Below, in pieces: positions 5,116-12,251 of a DNA stretch of 12,251 nucleotides. The translations under genes and the position numbers were made by a program. Positions within the stretch are counted from its first letter, which is position 1; each line of letters starts with the position of its first letter. The DNA lies in contig JAEZZU010000275.1 of the NCBI GenBank assembly GCA_023418355.1, positions 1 through 12,251 of the forward strand, given 5' to 3'. This DNA is from Pseudomonadota bacterium. Its GTDB lineage: Bacteria; Pseudomonadota; Gammaproteobacteria; Burkholderiales; Burkholderiaceae_C. Below the pieces are notes generated by a model, which was not told where the DNA came from, did no database searches, and saw nothing but the letters and a program-made list of their open reading frames with translations.

Positions 5116-7608
5116 ATGAAAAAGTTCAAACTGGTCTTGGTTGGCAACGGTATGGCCGGCATCCGCACGCTCGAAGAGCTGCTCAAGATTGCCCCCGATC
5201 ACTATGAGATCACCGTCTTTGGTGCCGAACCCCACCCCAACTACAACCGTATCCTGCTCTCGCCCGTGCTGGCCGGTGAACAGACGCTCGAAGAAATCGT
5301 GCTCAACGACTGGAACTGGTACCACGACAACGGCATCACGCTGCATGCGGGCTATCAGGTCACGGAAATCAACCGCATTCAGCGCACAGTCACAGCCACC
5401 AACAGCGAGGGCCAGACCATCACGTCCACCTACGACCGCCTGGTGCTGGCCACGGGATCGAACCCGTTCATCCTGCCCGTACCCGGTGCCGACTTGGACG
5501 GTGTTATCGGCTACCGCGATATTGCCGACACCCAGGCCATGATCAATGCCGCCGAGCGTTACACGCAGGCCGTGGTCATCGGCGGCGGCCTGCTGGGGCT
5601 GGAAGCCGCCAACGGCCTGAGCAAGCGTGGCATGCAGGTCTCGGTCGTGCATGTGAACGACTGGCTCATGGAACGCCAGCTGGACGACGTCGCCGGCAAG
5701 ATGCTGCAGCAGTCCCTGCAATCACGCGGCCTGAACTTTCTGATGCAGGCGCATACGCAGGAACTGCTGGGCGACGACTACGGCCGCGTCCGCGCCGTGC
5801 GCTTCAAGGATGGCGGCGAAGTGCCCGCACAGCTGGTGGTGATGGCCGTGGGCATCCGCCCCAACACTGCGCTCGCGCAAAGCGCCCACCTGCATGTGGA
5901 TCGCGGCATTGTGGTCAGCGACACCATGCAGACCGTGACCGACCCACGCATCTACGCCGTGGGGGAATGCGCCAACCACCGTGGCATCGCCTACGGTCTG
6001 GTGGCCCCGCTGTTCGAGCAGGCCAAGGTGCTGGCCAATCATCTGGCCGAATGGGGCATTGCACGCTACACGGGCTCGCTGACCTCAACCAAGCTCAAGG
6101 TCACGGGTATTGACCTGTTCTCAGCCGGCAACTTCAAGGGCGATGCCGACACTGAAACCATCGTCCTGCGTGACCCTTTTGCACCAGGCGGAGGCATCTA
6201 CAAAAAGCTGGTCATCAAGGACGACAAGCTGGTCGGTGCCTGCCTGTATGGCGACACCGTCGACGGCAGCTGGTACTTCAAGCTGCTGCGCGAAGGCCGC
6301 TCGGTAGCTGACATCCGTGACCGCCTGATCTTTGGTGAATCCAATATTGGTGACAGTGGCCATCAGGGTCACAACAAGGCCTCCAGCATGCAGGACAGCG
6401 ATGAGGTCTGCGGCTGCAACGGCGTGACCAAGGGGGCGATCTGCAAGGCCATCAAGGAAAAAGGCCTGTTCACGCTGGAAGACGTGCGCAAGCACACCAA
6501 GGCCAGCGCCAGCTGCGGCTCCTGCACGGGGCTGGTCGAGCAGATCATCATGTTCACCGCCGGCGGTGACTATTCCGCCGCCCCCAAGACCAAGGCCATC
6601 TGCGGCTGTACCAGCCATGGCCACCAGGCCGTGCGCGATGCCATTCGCGAGCAGCACCTGCTGCGCATCAGCGATGTGCTTGAGGCACTGGACTGGCAGA
6701 CACCCAACGGCTGTGCCACCTGCCGCCCGGCCATCAACTACTACCTGATCTCCACCTGGCCCAAGGAGGCGCAGGACGATCCGCAAAGCCGCCTGATCAA
6801 CGAGCGCTCGCACGCCAACATCCAGAAAGACGGTACTTACAGCGTGATTCCACGCATGTGGGGTGGCGAAACCAGCGCCGATGAACTGCGCCGCATTGCC
6901 GATGTCGTGGACAAGTACCAGATCCCCACGGTCAAGGTCACGGGCGGCCAGCGTGTGGACCTGCTGGGTGTCAAGAAGGAAGACCTGGTAGGTGTGTGGC
7001 GTGATCTGGGCATGCCCAGCGGCCATGGCTATGCCAAGGCGCTGCGCACCGTCAAGACCTGTGTGGGCAGCGAATGGTGCCGCATGGGCACGCAGGACAG
7101 CACCCAGATGGGCAAGGACCTGGAACGCGCCATGTGGCGCATGTACGCCCCGCACAAGGTCAAGTTCGCCGTCAGCGGCTGCCCGCGCAACTGCGCCGAG
7201 GCCGGCATCAAGGACGTGGGCATCATCGGCGTGGACAGCGGCTGGGAAATGGTCATTGGCGGCAATGGCGGCATCAAGACCGAGGTGGCCCAGTTCTTCA
7301 CCAAGCTCAAGACCGCCGAGGAAGTGCTGGAGTACACGGGGGCCTTCATGCAGCTGTACCGCCTTGAAGGCTGGTATCTGGAGCGCACCGTCCACTTCCT
7401 GGAGCGCGTGGGCATGGACTATGTGAAGCAGCGCATCCTCGAAGACCATGCCGGCCGCAAGGCACTGTGGGAACAGCTGCAGTTTGCGCTCGATGGTGAG
7501 CCCGACCCCTGGTTTGAGTTCAGCAAGGCTGCCGTCGATACGCGCCAGTTTGACCGCGTCATTCCCATCCAGGCAGCCGCGCCTGCCGCTCCTTCTGTTC
7601 CCGCCTGA
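5116..7608 (+). CDS. nirB: NirB, NADH-dependent assimilatory nitrite reductase large subunit
   Basis: The 830-residue NirB reduces nitrite to ammonium in the cytoplasm (six electrons from NADH), close to the roughly 850 residues of E. coli NirB. Domains in order: FAD Rossmann fold (GNGMAG at 10-15), NADH fold (GGGLLGLE at 156-163), two BFD-like [2Fe-2S] modules (C432, C434, C467, C470, then C496, C498, C533, C536), and the sulfite/nitrite reductase domain. The latter has the siroheme-[4Fe-4S] ligands C649, C655, C689 and C693 in the C-x5-C / C-x3-C pattern. The ATG at 5116 has GAGGG 5 nt upstream and gives the conserved MKKFKLVLVGNGMAG start. The same frame stays open back to 4870, but that passes through enhancer, promoter and terminator and is not coding. 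It is first in a four-gene operon under sigma-54 and antitermination control. Confidence 0.96.
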   Translation: MKKFKLVLVGNGMAGIRTLEELLKIAPDHYEITVFGAEPHPNYNRILLSPVLAGEQTLEEIVLNDWNWYHDNGITLHAGYQVTEINRIQRTVTATNSEGQTITSTYDRLVLATGSNPFILPVPGADLDGVIGYRDIADTQAMINAAERYTQAVVIGGGLLGLEAANGLSKRGMQVSVVHVNDWLMERQLDDVAGKMLQQSLQSRGLNFLMQAHTQELLGDDYGRVRAVRFKDGGEVPAQLVVMAVGIRPNTALAQSAHLHVDRGIVVSDTMQTVTDPRIYAVGECANHRGIAYGLVAPLFEQAKVLANHLAEWGIARYTGSLTSTKLKVTGIDLFSAGNFKGDADTETIVLRDPFAPGGGIYKKLVIKDDKLVGACLYGDTVDGSWYFKLLREGRSVADIRDRLIFGESNIGDSGHQGHNKASSMQDSDEVCGCNGVTKGAICKAIKEKGLFTLEDVRKHTKASASCGSCTGLVEQIIMFTAGGDYSAAPKTKAICGCTSHGHQAVRDAIREQHLLRISDVLEALDWQTPNGCATCRPAINYYLISTWPKEAQDDPQSRLINERSHANIQKDGTYSVIPRMWGGETSADELRRIADVVDKYQIPTVKVTGGQRVDLLGVKKEDLVGVWRDLGMPSGHGYAKALRTVKTCVGSEWCRMGTQDSTQMGKDLERAMWRMYAPHKVKFAVSGCPRNCAEAGIKDVGIIGVDSGWEMVIGGNGGIKTEVAQFFTKLKTAEEVLEYTGAFMQLYRLEGWYLERTVHFLERVGMDYVKQRILEDHAGRKALWEQLQFALDGEPDPWFEFSKAAVDTRQFDRVIPIQAAAPAAPSVPA

Positions 7609-7634
7609 ACACACTGCTTGAAAAGGAATACCCC

Positions 7635-8036
7635 ATGACAACCTGGCAACTCATTTGTGCAGTGGACGACATCCCCGTGCTCGGCGCACGCCGCGTGGCC
7701 CGCCCACAGGGGCTTGATATCGCCGTGTTTCGCAATACCAGCGACGAAGTCTTTGCGCTGCTGGACCGCTGCCCGCACAAGGGCGGCCCGCTCTCCCAAG
7801 GGCTGGTCTTTGGTCGCAGCGTGGCCTGCCCGTTGCACAACTGGACGATTGCGCTCGACAACGGCCATGCCGCCGCGCCCGACGAAGGCTGCACACCCAG
7901 CTTCCGTGTGAAGGTGGAGGACGGACAGGTCTATCTGGACGCGGAAGAACTCTCCACCCTCGCGCTGGATCTAGCACGCCCCATCGCCGGCCCTGCCCAG
8001 CGTTGCAGCGGCCAGCGCTGCAACAGCGTGGCCTGA
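7635..8036 (+). CDS. nirD: NirD, nitrite reductase small subunit (Rieske type)
   Basis: The 133-residue small subunit partners NirB. It has a Rieske fold with complete [2Fe-2S] ligands: CPHKGG (Cys46, His48) and CPLHNW (Cys65, His68). From memory, some enteric NirD proteins lack these ligands; here all four are present, so a real cluster is likely and it may pass electrons within the NirBD complex. A short tail has two extra cysteines near the end (QRCSGQRCNS). AAGGA at 7623-7627 is 7 nt before the ATG. The gap to nirB is 26 nt and to nasA 24 nt, so they are co-transcribed. Confidence 0.94.
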   Translation: MTTWQLICAVDDIPVLGARRVARPQGLDIAVFRNTSDEVFALLDRCPHKGGPLSQGLVFGRSVACPLHNWTIALDNGHAAAPDEGCTPSFRVKVEDGQVYLDAEELSTLALDLARPIAGPAQRCSGQRCNSVA

Positions 8037-8060
8037 CGCAGCACCACCAAGGATGCGCCC

Positions 8061-10928
8061 ATGACCACCATCACAACCCGTTCTACCTGCCCCTACTGCG
8101 GTGTCGGCTGCGGCGTGCTGATTGACAGCGATGGGCAGCGCATCACCGGCGTGCGCGGCGACCCAGACCATCCCGCCAACTACGGCCGCCTGTGTACCAA
8201 GGGCAGCACGCTGCACCTGAGCAGCGACCCTGTATTGGCACGCCAGACGCGGCTGCTGCAGCCCATGCAGCGCCTGCAGCGCGGCGGCCAGGCACAGCCC
8301 ATCAGCTGGGACAGCGCCATCGAATTTGTCGCCACCCGCATTGCCGATACCGTGCGCCAGCACGGGCCAGATGCCATCGGCCTCTACGGCAGCGGCCAGC
8401 TGCTGACCGAGGATTACTACGTCTTCAACAAGCTCACCAAGGGTCTGTTGGGCACGAACAATATCGACACCAACTCGCGCCTGTGCATGAGCAGCGCCGT
8501 AGCAGGCTACAAGAGCACGCTGGGCGCTGATGCGCCGCCTGCCTGCTATGAAGATGTGCAGCATGCGCAGTGCCTGTTCATCGTTGGCAGCAATGCCGCC
8601 TGGGCACACCCTGTGCTGTTCCGGCGCATCGAAGATGCACGCGCGGCCAACCCGCAGCTCAAGATCATCGTGGCCGACCCGCGCCGCACTGAGACAGCGG
8701 ACATGGCGGACCTGTACCTGCCTCTGCAGCCCGGCACCGATGTGCTGCTGTTTCACGGCATGCTGCACATCATGCTGTGGGAGGGCTGGATAGACCATGA
8801 CTACATCGCCCAGCACACCACGGGCTTTGCGGACCTGAAACAGCTGGTGCGCGATGCCACGCCCGAGAAGGTCGCGCGCACCTGCGGGATTGTCGAAGCG
8901 GATCTCCATCAGGCCGCGCGCTGGTTTGCACTTGGCGGTAATACCGGCACTGCACAGCAGCGCCAGCCTACGCTCAGCCTGTACTGCCAGGGCCTGAACC
9001 AGAGCAGCCATGGCACTGCCAAGAATGCGGCTCTCATCAACCTGCACCTGGCTACAGGGCAGATTGGACACTCCGGGGCAGGGCCGTTTTCGCTCACCGG
9101 TCAGCCCAATGCCATGGGCGGGCGTGAGGTGGGCGGCCTGTCCAACCTGCTCAGCGCCCACCGCGACATGGCCAACCCTGCGCACCGGGACGAAGTGGCC
9201 GCACACTGGGGGGTGGACAGCGTACCCGCCACGCCCGGCAAGAGCGCCGTGGAAATGTTCGAGGCCGCCGCCAGCGGCCAGATCAAGCTGCTGTGGATTG
9301 TCTGTACCAACCCGGCGCACAGCATGCCCGACCAGCCACTGGTGCGCCGCGCTCTAGAAACCGCAGAACTGGTCATCGTGCAGGATGCATTTGCCACCAC
9401 CGCCACGGCTGGGTTTGCAGACATACTGCTGCCCGCCACCACCTGGGGGGAAAAGCTCGGCACGGTGACCAACAGCGAACGCCGCATCTCCCGCGTGCGT
9501 GCTGCCTTGCCGCCTCTTGGCGAGGCTCGGCACGACTGGCAGATTGCCGTGCAGGTAGCGCAGCGCCTTGAAGCCCTGCTGCGCCCCGGCCAGCCCACGC
9601 TGTTTCCGTATGACACAGCGCACCCAGCCGCAGGCGCCCAGACCATCTGGGAAGAACACCGTGAAAGCACACGCGGGCGTGATCTGGACATTACCGGGCT
9701 TTCGTGGGAGCTGCTGGAACAGCGTGGCCCACAGCAGTGGCCGTTTCCAGAAGGTGCTAGGCAGGGCCAGCCTCGCCTGTATGCCAACGGCATCTTTCCC
9801 ACAGCCGATGGCCGCGCACGCTTTGCGGCCCAGCCCTACCAGCCTGTGGCCGAAGCCCGCAGCGCACGCCGCCCGTTCAGCCTGACCACGGGCCGTCTGC
9901 GCGATCACTGGCATGGCATGAGCCGCACCGGCCAGGTGGCACGCCTGTTTGCCCATGTGCCGGAGCCGCAGCTGCACATGCACCCGCAGGACATGGAACG
10001 CCGCCGCCTGCAGGCCGGCCAGCTGGTGCGCGTGGAAAGCCGCTATGGTGCACTGATTGCGCCCGTGCAGGCCGATACCACGCTGGGCCTGTCTCAGCTT
10101 TACATGCCCATGCACTGGGGCCAGGAGTACCTGAGCGGGCACGATGAGCAGGGCCTGCCCGTGGCTGGCGTCAACCAGCTGACCACGCCCGTGTTCTGCA
10201 CCCAGTCCAAACAGCCCGAACTCAAGCATGTGCCCGTGCGCGTCGAGCCTGTGGAGCTGCCCTGGCAGCTGGTCGCTGCCGCATGGCTGCCTGCGGATGA
10301 AGTGCTGGCCGTGCGCCAGCAACTTGCCGCCCTGATGCCGGCTTTTGCCTTTGCCAGCTGCATGCCCTTTGGCAGTACAGGTACTTTGCAGGATGCTGCT
10401 TCATCGCGCAGCGGTGTGCTGCTGCGTGCGGCCAGCGAGCGGGCACCGGATGCTGCACTGCAGCAGCACATTGCACGCCTGCTGCAACTGGAAGGCGACA
10501 GCCTGCTGCACTATGCCGACCCACATCGCAGCCACAGCCGCACGCTGCAGCTGCGCCGTGGCGAACAGGCAGCCATCCATCTGGAGGCCATGATGCTCTG
10601 CGGTGATGCCAGCGCCGCCGCAACCTTGCTACCACTGCTGCAGGCCCAGCAGGCACTGCCCTTCACCAGCCAGCAACTGCTGCGCCCCGATATGCAGGCA
10701 ACTCCCGTAACACCTGCACGCCAGATAGTGTGCAGCTGCTGGGGTGTAGATGCAGCAGCCATCCGCGAGCAGCTCTCAAACTGCCACGGCAGCGATGCCG
10801 AACGCCTGCGCCAGCTGCAAGACCAGCTGCACTGCGGCACGCAATGCGGCTCCTGCCTGCCCACGCTGCGCCAGCTGGTGCAGCAAACGCCAGCCGCAGC
10901 CCTAGCCACCAGCGACACCACCTCTTGA
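8061..10928 (+). CDS. nasA: NasA, assimilatory nitrate reductase catalytic subunit (Mo-bisMGD)
   Basis: This 955-residue cytoplasmic molybdenum enzyme reduces nitrate to nitrite. An N-terminal [4Fe-4S] site (C10, C13, C17, C45) comes first. The molybdopterin domains follow, with the likely Mo ligand Cys142 in SRLCMSSA, and the dinucleotide-binding domain lies about 610-720 (SLTTGRLRDHWHGMSRTGQ). After a weakly conserved stretch (about 725-885), a BFD-type [2Fe-2S] module closes the protein: C891, C893, C929 and C932. That C-terminal module marks the bacterial NasA type rather than cyanobacterial NarB or periplasmic NapA. There is no signal peptide. AAGGAT at 8049-8054 supports the ATG at 8061. 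In Klebsiella the electron donor is the flavoprotein NasC; none is encoded here, so the donor is unknown. Confidence 0.95.
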   Translation: MTTITTRSTCPYCGVGCGVLIDSDGQRITGVRGDPDHPANYGRLCTKGSTLHLSSDPVLARQTRLLQPMQRLQRGGQAQPISWDSAIEFVATRIADTVRQHGPDAIGLYGSGQLLTEDYYVFNKLTKGLLGTNNIDTNSRLCMSSAVAGYKSTLGADAPPACYEDVQHAQCLFIVGSNAAWAHPVLFRRIEDARAANPQLKIIVADPRRTETADMADLYLPLQPGTDVLLFHGMLHIMLWEGWIDHDYIAQHTTGFADLKQLVRDATPEKVARTCGIVEADLHQAARWFALGGNTGTAQQRQPTLSLYCQGLNQSSHGTAKNAALINLHLATGQIGHSGAGPFSLTGQPNAMGGREVGGLSNLLSAHRDMANPAHRDEVAAHWGVDSVPATPGKSAVEMFEAAASGQIKLLWIVCTNPAHSMPDQPLVRRALETAELVIVQDAFATTATAGFADILLPATTWGEKLGTVTNSERRISRVRAALPPLGEARHDWQIAVQVAQRLEALLRPGQPTLFPYDTAHPAAGAQTIWEEHRESTRGRDLDITGLSWELLEQRGPQQWPFPEGARQGQPRLYANGIFPTADGRARFAAQPYQPVAEARSARRPFSLTTGRLRDHWHGMSRTGQVARLFAHVPEPQLHMHPQDMERRRLQAGQLVRVESRYGALIAPVQADTTLGLSQLYMPMHWGQEYLSGHDEQGLPVAGVNQLTTPVFCTQSKQPELKHVPVRVEPVELPWQLVAAAWLPADEVLAVRQQLAALMPAFAFASCMPFGSTGTLQDAASSRSGVLLRAASERAPDAALQQHIARLLQLEGDSLLHYADPHRSHSRTLQLRRGEQAAIHLEAMMLCGDASAAATLLPLLQAQQALPFTSQQLLRPDMQATPVTPARQIVCSCWGVDAAAIREQLSNCHGSDAERLRQLQDQLHCGTQCGSCLPTLRQLVQQTPAAALATSDTTS

Positions 10929-10942
10929 TACGGAGCCTCACC

Positions 10943-11749
10943 ATGACGCACGCCCCTCTGACGCTGATGCCTAGCAGCTGCACCCTGGTCGGTGCCGGTC
11001 CCGGTGATCCCGAACTGCTCACCCTCAAGGCGCTCAAGGCCATCCAGCATGCCACCGTCCTGCTGGTCGATGATCTGGTCTCTCCCGCCATTGTGGCTCT
11101 GGCTACACCCGGCACCCGCATCGTCCATGTCGGCAAGCGTGGCGGCTGCCAAAGCACACCGCAGGCCTTTATCGAAAAGCTCATGCTGCAAGCCGTCAAG
11201 GACGGGGAGCATGTGGTACGCCTCAAAGGCGGTGACCCGTTCATCTTTGGCCGGGGCGGTGAAGAGGTCGAGCACCTGCGTGCAGCGGGTGTACAGGTCC
11301 AGGTCATCAACGGCATCACCGCAGGACTGGCCGGATTGACCAGCCTGGGCGCGCCCATGACACACCGTGACCGTGCCCATGGAGTGCTCTTTATCACCGG
11401 CCATGCCAAGCCCGGTGGTGAGCTGCCCGACTGGCGCCAGGTTGCCGCTACGGCGCAGGCTGCGAAACTCACGCTGGTGATCTATATGGGCGTGGCAGCG
11501 GCGGCGCAGATAGCCGAAGCGCTACAGGCCGGAGGCCTCGCCAGCGATACGCCCGCTGCCATCATCCAGCACGCCAGTCTGCCCCAGCAGCGCCACGCCA
11601 TCACCACACTGCAGGCGCTGGCGCACACCATGCAAACGCAGCAATTGGGCAGCCCCAGCATTCTGGTGATTGGCAATGTGGTGCGCGGCGTGGCCAGCGT
11701 GCAGCACAGTGCACAGAACGGAGCAGATGCCTTGCGTGCTGCAGGGTGA
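10943..11749 (+). CDS. cobA: Uroporphyrinogen-III C-methyltransferase (SUMT)
   Basis: A 268-residue SAM-dependent methyltransferase converts uroporphyrinogen III to precorrin-2, the first committed step to siroheme, the NirB cofactor. Family motifs are VGAGPGDPELLT (16-27), RLKGGDPFIFGRGGEE (93-108) and the GITAG loop (124-128), which usually reads GITS. It is the stand-alone SUMT length; the CysG dehydrogenase/ferrochelatase half is absent, so those steps must be encoded elsewhere. The ATG at 10943 has GGAG 7 nt upstream and lies 14 nt after nasA. The frame extends upstream into nasA but those residues are out-of-frame nasA sequence. It is the last gene of the operon. NirE-type naming is also used for such enzymes in denitrification clusters. 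Confidence 0.93.
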   Translation: MTHAPLTLMPSSCTLVGAGPGDPELLTLKALKAIQHATVLLVDDLVSPAIVALATPGTRIVHVGKRGGCQSTPQAFIEKLMLQAVKDGEHVVRLKGGDPFIFGRGGEEVEHLRAAGVQVQVINGITAGLAGLTSLGAPMTHRDRAHGVLFITGHAKPGGELPDWRQVAATAQAAKLTLVIYMGVAAAAQIAEALQAGGLASDTPAAIIQHASLPQQRHAITTLQALAHTMQTQQLGSPSILVIGNVVRGVASVQHSAQNGADALRAAG

Positions 11750-11770
11750 GCGCATTTTTTATTTTTAATA

Positions 11771-11810
11771 GCTGCCAGCGCTTATGTATCAAGCGCTGGC
11801 AGCCATTTTT
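11771..11810 (+). terminator. Palindromic terminator after cobA
   Basis: A perfect 13-bp stem, GCTGCCAGCGCTT (11771-11783) with AAGCGCTGGCAGC (11791-11803), has a 7-nt loop and ends CATTTTT. T-rich DNA also precedes it (11755-11767). On the minus strand the sequence after the stem is A-rich, so it looks like a one-way terminator for the operon. It lies between convergent genes. The palindrome resembles a dispersed intergenic element I recall from Comamonadaceae genomes; that is from memory and not checked. Confidence 0.85.
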
Positions 11811-11832
11811 ATGCTCAAAGTTTCAGCAACCC

Positions 11833-12251
11833 TCAGCGACCGCCGGTGATGTAGTGCTCCAGCTGCTCAATCACAAACTGCTGCTGAGAGATGATGCTTT
11901 TGACCAGATCACCAATCGAGATCAGCCCCAGCAGCTTGCCGTCGTCCACCACCGGCAGGTGGCGCAGGCGCTTGCGGGTCATCAGCTCCATGCATTCTTC
12001 GCTGGTCTGGCTGGGCTGCACAAACAGCACGGCGCGCGTCATCACATCGCGCACCGGTGTGTCCACGGAGGCACGGCCCATCAGGGCGATCTTGCGGGCA
12101 TAGTCGCGCTCCGTGAAGATGCCTACGATGGACTCGCCCTCCATCACCAGCAGCGCGCCGATGTCCTTGTCGGACATCAGGCGCAAGGCGTCATACACCG
12201 TGGCCGTGGGTGCAATGCGGATCACCGTGGACACAGCTTTGGACTTCAGAA
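11833..12251 (-). CDS. CBS-domain protein (two CBS repeats), 5' end beyond window
   Basis: This minus-strand gene encodes at least 139 residues as a pair of CBS motifs: the first around VYDALRLMSDKDIGALLV to VGIFTERDYARK, and the second from TPVRDVMTRAV to LRHLPVVDDGKLLGLISIGD. Such two-CBS proteins bind adenine nucleotides and are soluble; their target is usually unknown. A GTG at 12234 could serve as start, but the frame stays open to the window edge and the residues before it (LKSKA) match the usual N-terminus of this family (ILKSK), so the true start lies outside. It is convergent with cobA and has no evident role in nitrate use. Confidence 0.88.
   Translation of the reverse strand, partial: LKSKAVSTVIRIAPTATVYDALRLMSDKDIGALLVMEGESIVGIFTERDYARKIALMGRASVDTPVRDVMTRAVLFVQPSQTSEECMELMTRKRLRHLPVVDDGKLLGLISIGDLVKSIISQQQFVIEQLEHYITGGR

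Noticed and set aside
11833..12234. CBS protein as a complete gene starting at GTG 12234
   Set aside because: The frame continues to the window edge and encodes residues typical of the family N-terminus, so the gene is truncated by the window.

Overview
The window is a nitrate-assimilation locus from a Gram-negative bacterium, most likely a betaproteobacterium of the Burkholderiales (Comamonadaceae-like; this placement is inference). The grounds are the high-GC coding style, the Klebsiella-type order nasR - ABC nitrate transporter - nitrite reductase - nitrate reductase, the chemoreceptor tail at the left edge, and an AGCTGCCAGCGCTT-type intergenic palindrome that resembles ones I recall from Comamonadaceae.

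Layout, left to right. (1) The 3' end of a methyl-accepting chemotaxis protein gene. (2) nasR (343-1596), a nitrate-sensing antiterminator with an N-terminal NIT domain and a C-terminal ANTAR RNA-binding domain. (3) A sigma-54 promoter (1599-1614) that starts 3 nt after the nasR stop, then a structured leader (about 1625-1769) and nrtABC (1770-4797), an ABC nitrate importer with a Tat-exported binding protein; it ends at an intrinsic terminator (4819-4850). (4) A second control region with an NtrC-like site (4889-4905), a near-perfect sigma-54 promoter (4957-4972) and a second structured leader (about 4983-5115). It drives nirB-nirD-nasA-cobA (5116-11749): NADH nitrite reductase large and small subunits, molybdenum nitrate reductase, and the uroporphyrinogen III methyltransferase that starts siroheme synthesis for NirB. 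This run ends at a 13-bp palindromic terminator. (5) A convergent CBS-domain gene that runs off the right edge.

How it works: NrtABC imports nitrate, NasA reduces it to nitrite, NirBD reduces nitrite to ammonium with NADH, and CobA supplies the siroheme precursor. Control appears to be a double gate. Nitrogen limitation would open the two sigma-54 promoters through NtrC. Nitrate or nitrite would then have to activate NasR so that it binds leader RNA and prevents termination.

The most interesting signal is in the two untranslated leaders. Each carries tandem short hairpins with six-base loops of the form A-N-N-G-N-N, the known ANTAR recognition motif, and the last hairpin overlaps the 5' arm of a terminator-type hairpin, so the two are mutually exclusive. 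In both leaders an extra spacer hairpin fills the gap between the two ANTAR hairpins. In the nirB leader that spacer hairpin has its own A-N-N-G-N-N loop, giving a three-hairpin array. No nasC-like reductase for NasA is present in the window.
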